Source: Candidatus Gastranaerophilales bacterium (GTDB lineage: Bacteria > Cyanobacteriota > Vampirovibrionia > Gastranaerophilales > Gastranaerophilaceae). Taken from it: DNA of 64,000 nucleotides. The stretch is from positions 156,492 to 220,491 of the forward strand of contig CAJUJH010000003.1 in assembly GCA_910586855.1 (NCBI GenBank), in the 5' to 3' direction. The notes under the pieces are model-generated. The model searched no databases, was not told the origin of the DNA, and saw nothing but the letters and a program-made list of their open reading frames with translations. Within the stretch, counting starts at the first letter, position 1. Each line of letters starts with the position of its first letter. Of this stretch, positions 61,816 through 64,000 are shown piece after piece. Position numbers and translations under genes: made by a program.

Positions 61816-64000
61816 ATGAGAAACAAAAATTCAATACGGGCTTTTTCTCTAGTTGAAATGCTTATGGCATTATTGGTTGCTTCATTGTTACTTGCAGCAT
61901 TAGCTCCTGTAATGACAAAGAGGATGAATGATAATGTAAGTATTACAGGGATAAGTGGTGGAACAAGGTTAGATTATAAGAGGACATTCTATACTGATAG
62001 TGAATGGACTGTACCTAATGGTGTTAATCAAATTAATATTACTGCAATAGGTGGAGGTGGTAGTGGTGGAGGAGCTAGTTATGGATTTAAAGAAATAACA
62101 GCAAGTGAATCTAATTGGATAGTTCCTGATGGTGTTACTAAGTTAAGAGTATTTATGACAGGTGCTGGAGGGGGTGGAGCTAGTGGGGGCAGAGGAGATA
62201 CATGGGTTACAGTTAATGGTGAAGATACTCATAAGGATTTTTTAACTCCAGGAGAATCAACTTTTTCTAAAATTGTTCCTGAACTTGATACTAATTGTAA
62301 AACATCAGGTGCTGTTAATTGGATTTCAACAACAGATAGTTCTAAAGCATATATTCCAGGTTCCAGTTATTTAAATTCTGTTAAAGTGACCGCATGCGGC
62401 GGCGGTGGCGGAGGCGGAGGCGGTGATCCAACACAAGGAAACAATGGTGGTGGCGGTTCTGGCGGATATTTAACTGATAGAACAGTGATGTTTAATACAA
62501 ACACATTATATATAAAAATTCCTGGCGGCGGAGGCGGCGGTGCAGATTGCGGTGATACTGAAAATGCATCAAACGGCGGTTATTATTCTGGGGGAGGTGG
62601 TGGCGGTGCGGGCAGGACAAACACATTTGGCGGTGCAGCTGGTACAGGAGGCAGTGGAACAGGGGGGCGTGGATATTACACCCTTTCACTTACTGATTCT
62701 CTGGATGCTGGAGGCGGTTTAAGTGGAAGTGAACTTGTATATTCAAACGGCTCTAGTATTATGTCTCGCGGCGGTGCGGGCAATGGTTATGCTTATTTTA
62801 TTACCAATGACAACAATAAAGTAGAATATCATTCAGGTCAAGGCGGATGGGGCGGACTTTGGGCCGGAGGTGGCGGTGGCGGAGGCAGAAGTGCATTTTA
62901 CAAATGTGGTGGCGGTGGCGGAGGGGGTGGCGGTCCAACTACCATTACAACACAACCTGGCACCAATAAAGATTCTATTGTGTTTCAAGTTGGCGGTGGA
63001 GGTGGCGGAGGTGGCGGAGGCTCTAATATTAAAAACGTAGACGGTGTTTCTCTTTCAAGCGGAGCAGGTGGTTCAGGTGGCGGTGGCGGAGGCTGGGGAG
63101 GAGGCGGTGGGGGTGCCGGTGCATCAATAGGTAAATTAAATGAAGGCGGAGCTGGAGCAAGCTTTTTAAATGCAAATATTGGAGGTGGAGGCGGACATAC
63201 AGGACCGTCAGCAAGTACGCAAAATGCTAATGGTGCAGGCGGCGGATATGGTGGCGTAAATGGCGGTTATATAGGTGGCAATATAAGTACAATATTTGGC
63301 AAGAATTACTGCAACGGCGGTGACGGGGGTCAAGGAACAGCAACAAATATGAAAGGCGAAAACGGCAAACCTGGTGCACTTCGCCTCTATTATAACTATC
63401 CTGCGATAAAATGTCAGCGTAATGTACCGGCAAATGGCGGTGCGGGCGGTGGTGCTGGTCAGATATGGATAGGAGAGATTGATGTTACTCCAGGACAAAG
63501 GATTAATTTTAATATAGGGCTGGGTGGAAATACTCAAACTGTACCTGCAAAAAATGGTAATGATGGCGGATTAACAAGTATTATAATTAATGGAACAGCA
63601 ATAGCATCTGCTTCTGGCGGAAAAGGTGGAAAATATGAAAATGATGATACATATATAGCTAATAGTGGAGGTTTAGGGGGTGGTTTAAAGAATGAAAATT
63701 TTAAAAATTGGACAGGAGTAGATGGTATTCTTGGAGGACAAGCAGGAAAACCTGGAACTACAATAGCAAATGGTGCAGGTGGAGGTGCAGGGGGTGCTAC
63801 ATATAAAAAAGACGGCACTATGATAAATGGAGGAGCATCTGTTGGTGCGCAATCAAACGGTGCAGATGCATTAAGTACAAATTACGGTGCCGGAGGCGGA
63901 GGTGGCGGCGGAGTTATTGCAAATAATATGAAACCAGGTCATGGCGGTAAAGGTTCTAACGGATACATATATATAGAGTGGGGTAATGCTAATGGAGGTG
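61816..64000 (+). CDS. Giant glycine-rich prepilin-like protein (3' end beyond the window)
   Basis: At least 728 residues; the frame is open to the window edge. The leader RA|FSLVEMLMALLVASLLL (cleavage after Ala9, +5 Glu14) and following APVMTKRMN closely match the prepilin at 37137-39656. Three strand-glycine modules follow: WTVPNGVNQINITAIGGGG, WIVPDGVTKLRVFMTGAGGG and SVKVTACGGGG; the W-x-VP-x-GV form is known from glycine-rich fibre domains. Thereafter GGGGGG runs alternate with short strands. AAAAAAGGAATA precedes the ATG. Glycine codon choice shifts between GGT/GGA-only and GGC-rich blocks along the gene, suggesting mosaic assembly. C terminus unknown. Confidence 0.78.
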   Translation, partial: MRNKNSIRAFSLVEMLMALLVASLLLAALAPVMTKRMNDNVSITGISGGTRLDYKRTFYTDSEWTVPNGVNQINITAIGGGGSGGGASYGFKEITASESNWIVPDGVTKLRVFMTGAGGGGASGGRGDTWVTVNGEDTHKDFLTPGESTFSKIVPELDTNCKTSGAVNWISTTDSSKAYIPGSSYLNSVKVTACGGGGGGGGGDPTQGNNGGGGSGGYLTDRTVMFNTNTLYIKIPGGGGGGADCGDTENASNGGYYSGGGGGGAGRTNTFGGAAGTGGSGTGGRGYYTLSLTDSLDAGGGLSGSELVYSNGSSIMSRGGAGNGYAYFITNDNNKVEYHSGQGGWGGLWAGGGGGGGRSAFYKCGGGGGGGGGPTTITTQPGTNKDSIVFQVGGGGGGGGGGSNIKNVDGVSLSSGAGGSGGGGGGWGGGGGGAGASIGKLNEGGAGASFLNANIGGGGGHTGPSASTQNANGAGGGYGGVNGGYIGGNISTIFGKNYCNGGDGGQGTATNMKGENGKPGALRLYYNYPAIKCQRNVPANGGAGGGAGQIWIGEIDVTPGQRINFNIGLGGNTQTVPAKNGNDGGLTSIIINGTAIASASGGKGGKYENDDTYIANSGGLGGGLKNENFKNWTGVDGILGGQAGKPGTTIANGAGGGAGGATYKKDGTMINGGASVGAQSNGADALSTNYGAGGGGGGGVIANNMKPGHGGKGSNGYIYIEWGNANGG

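Noticed and set aside
62492..63818. Minus-strand frames opposite the second glycine-rich prepilin
   Set aside because: Same effect; the plus-strand frame is continuous from a good start to the window edge.

Overview
The window is AT-rich chromosomal DNA with tightly packed genes, short intergenic gaps and mostly AAGG/GGAG ribosome binding sites. The gene set suggests a non-photosynthetic relative of Cyanobacteria, of the Vampirovibrionia/Melainabacteria (Gastranaerophilales) type. The reasons are a four-repeat S1 protein, a SigF-like group 3 sigma factor joined to a prepilin peptidase gene, a GTA-N8-TAC (NtcA-like) box upstream of glnA, a hybrid CheA of the cyanobacterial PixL type, glycine-rich prepilin-like proteins, and several orphan proteins sharing a short N-terminal leader with F-K-G-like residues. 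The placement is inferred from gene content, since no rRNA is present. I found no photosynthesis genes, tRNA, rRNA, CRISPR array, transposase or prophage.

Layout. 0-6.3 kb: a possible CheD/CNF1-fold protein, a response regulator and histidine kinase pair, ribosomal protein S1 and two tandem WYL-type regulators. 6.3-17.7 kb: a chemosensory and cyclic-di-GMP cluster (MCP, CheA-REC, HD and TPR proteins on the minus strand; REC-GGDEF and double CheW on the plus strand), running into secreted proteins, lspA and rluD. 17.7-22.5 kb: potassium uptake (trkH, trkA) with a 25-residue hydrophobic peptide and an overlapping antisense RNA between the two genes, then a dicarboxylate/amino-acid symporter. 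22.5-33.9 kb: TRIC-like channel, gyrB, HD protein, glnA, ftsZ, a pair of orphan membrane proteins, a Xer recombinase and an acetyltransferase. 34-44.8 kb: a DUF2085 protein, lysS, a giant glycine-rich prepilin with a divergent ribbon-helix-helix regulator, a glucan phosphorylase homologue lacking the cofactor lysine, a papain/transglutaminase-like protein, cysK and a CheR-like methyltransferase. 44.8-56.2 kb: diguanylate cyclase and TPR proteins, a second symporter, rlmH, pyrimidine nucleoside phosphorylase, a membrane spermidine-synthase-like protein and metG. 56.2-64 kb: XRE regulator with a divergent small RNA candidate, sigF-pilD, fusA, and a second glycine-rich prepilin cut by the window edge.

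The genes suggest a linked surface programme. A SigF-type sigma factor is translationally coupled to the peptidase that would mature prepilins. Two very large glycine-rich prepilins are each controlled, by inference, from a small divergent DNA-binding gene. A CheA/MCP/double-CheW signalling complex lacking CheB and flagellar genes is associated with a GGDEF response regulator. The most unusual elements are the type I toxin-antitoxin-like locus between trkA and trkH, the phosphorylase with serine at the pyridoxal-phosphate lysine position, and the glycine-rich prepilins.
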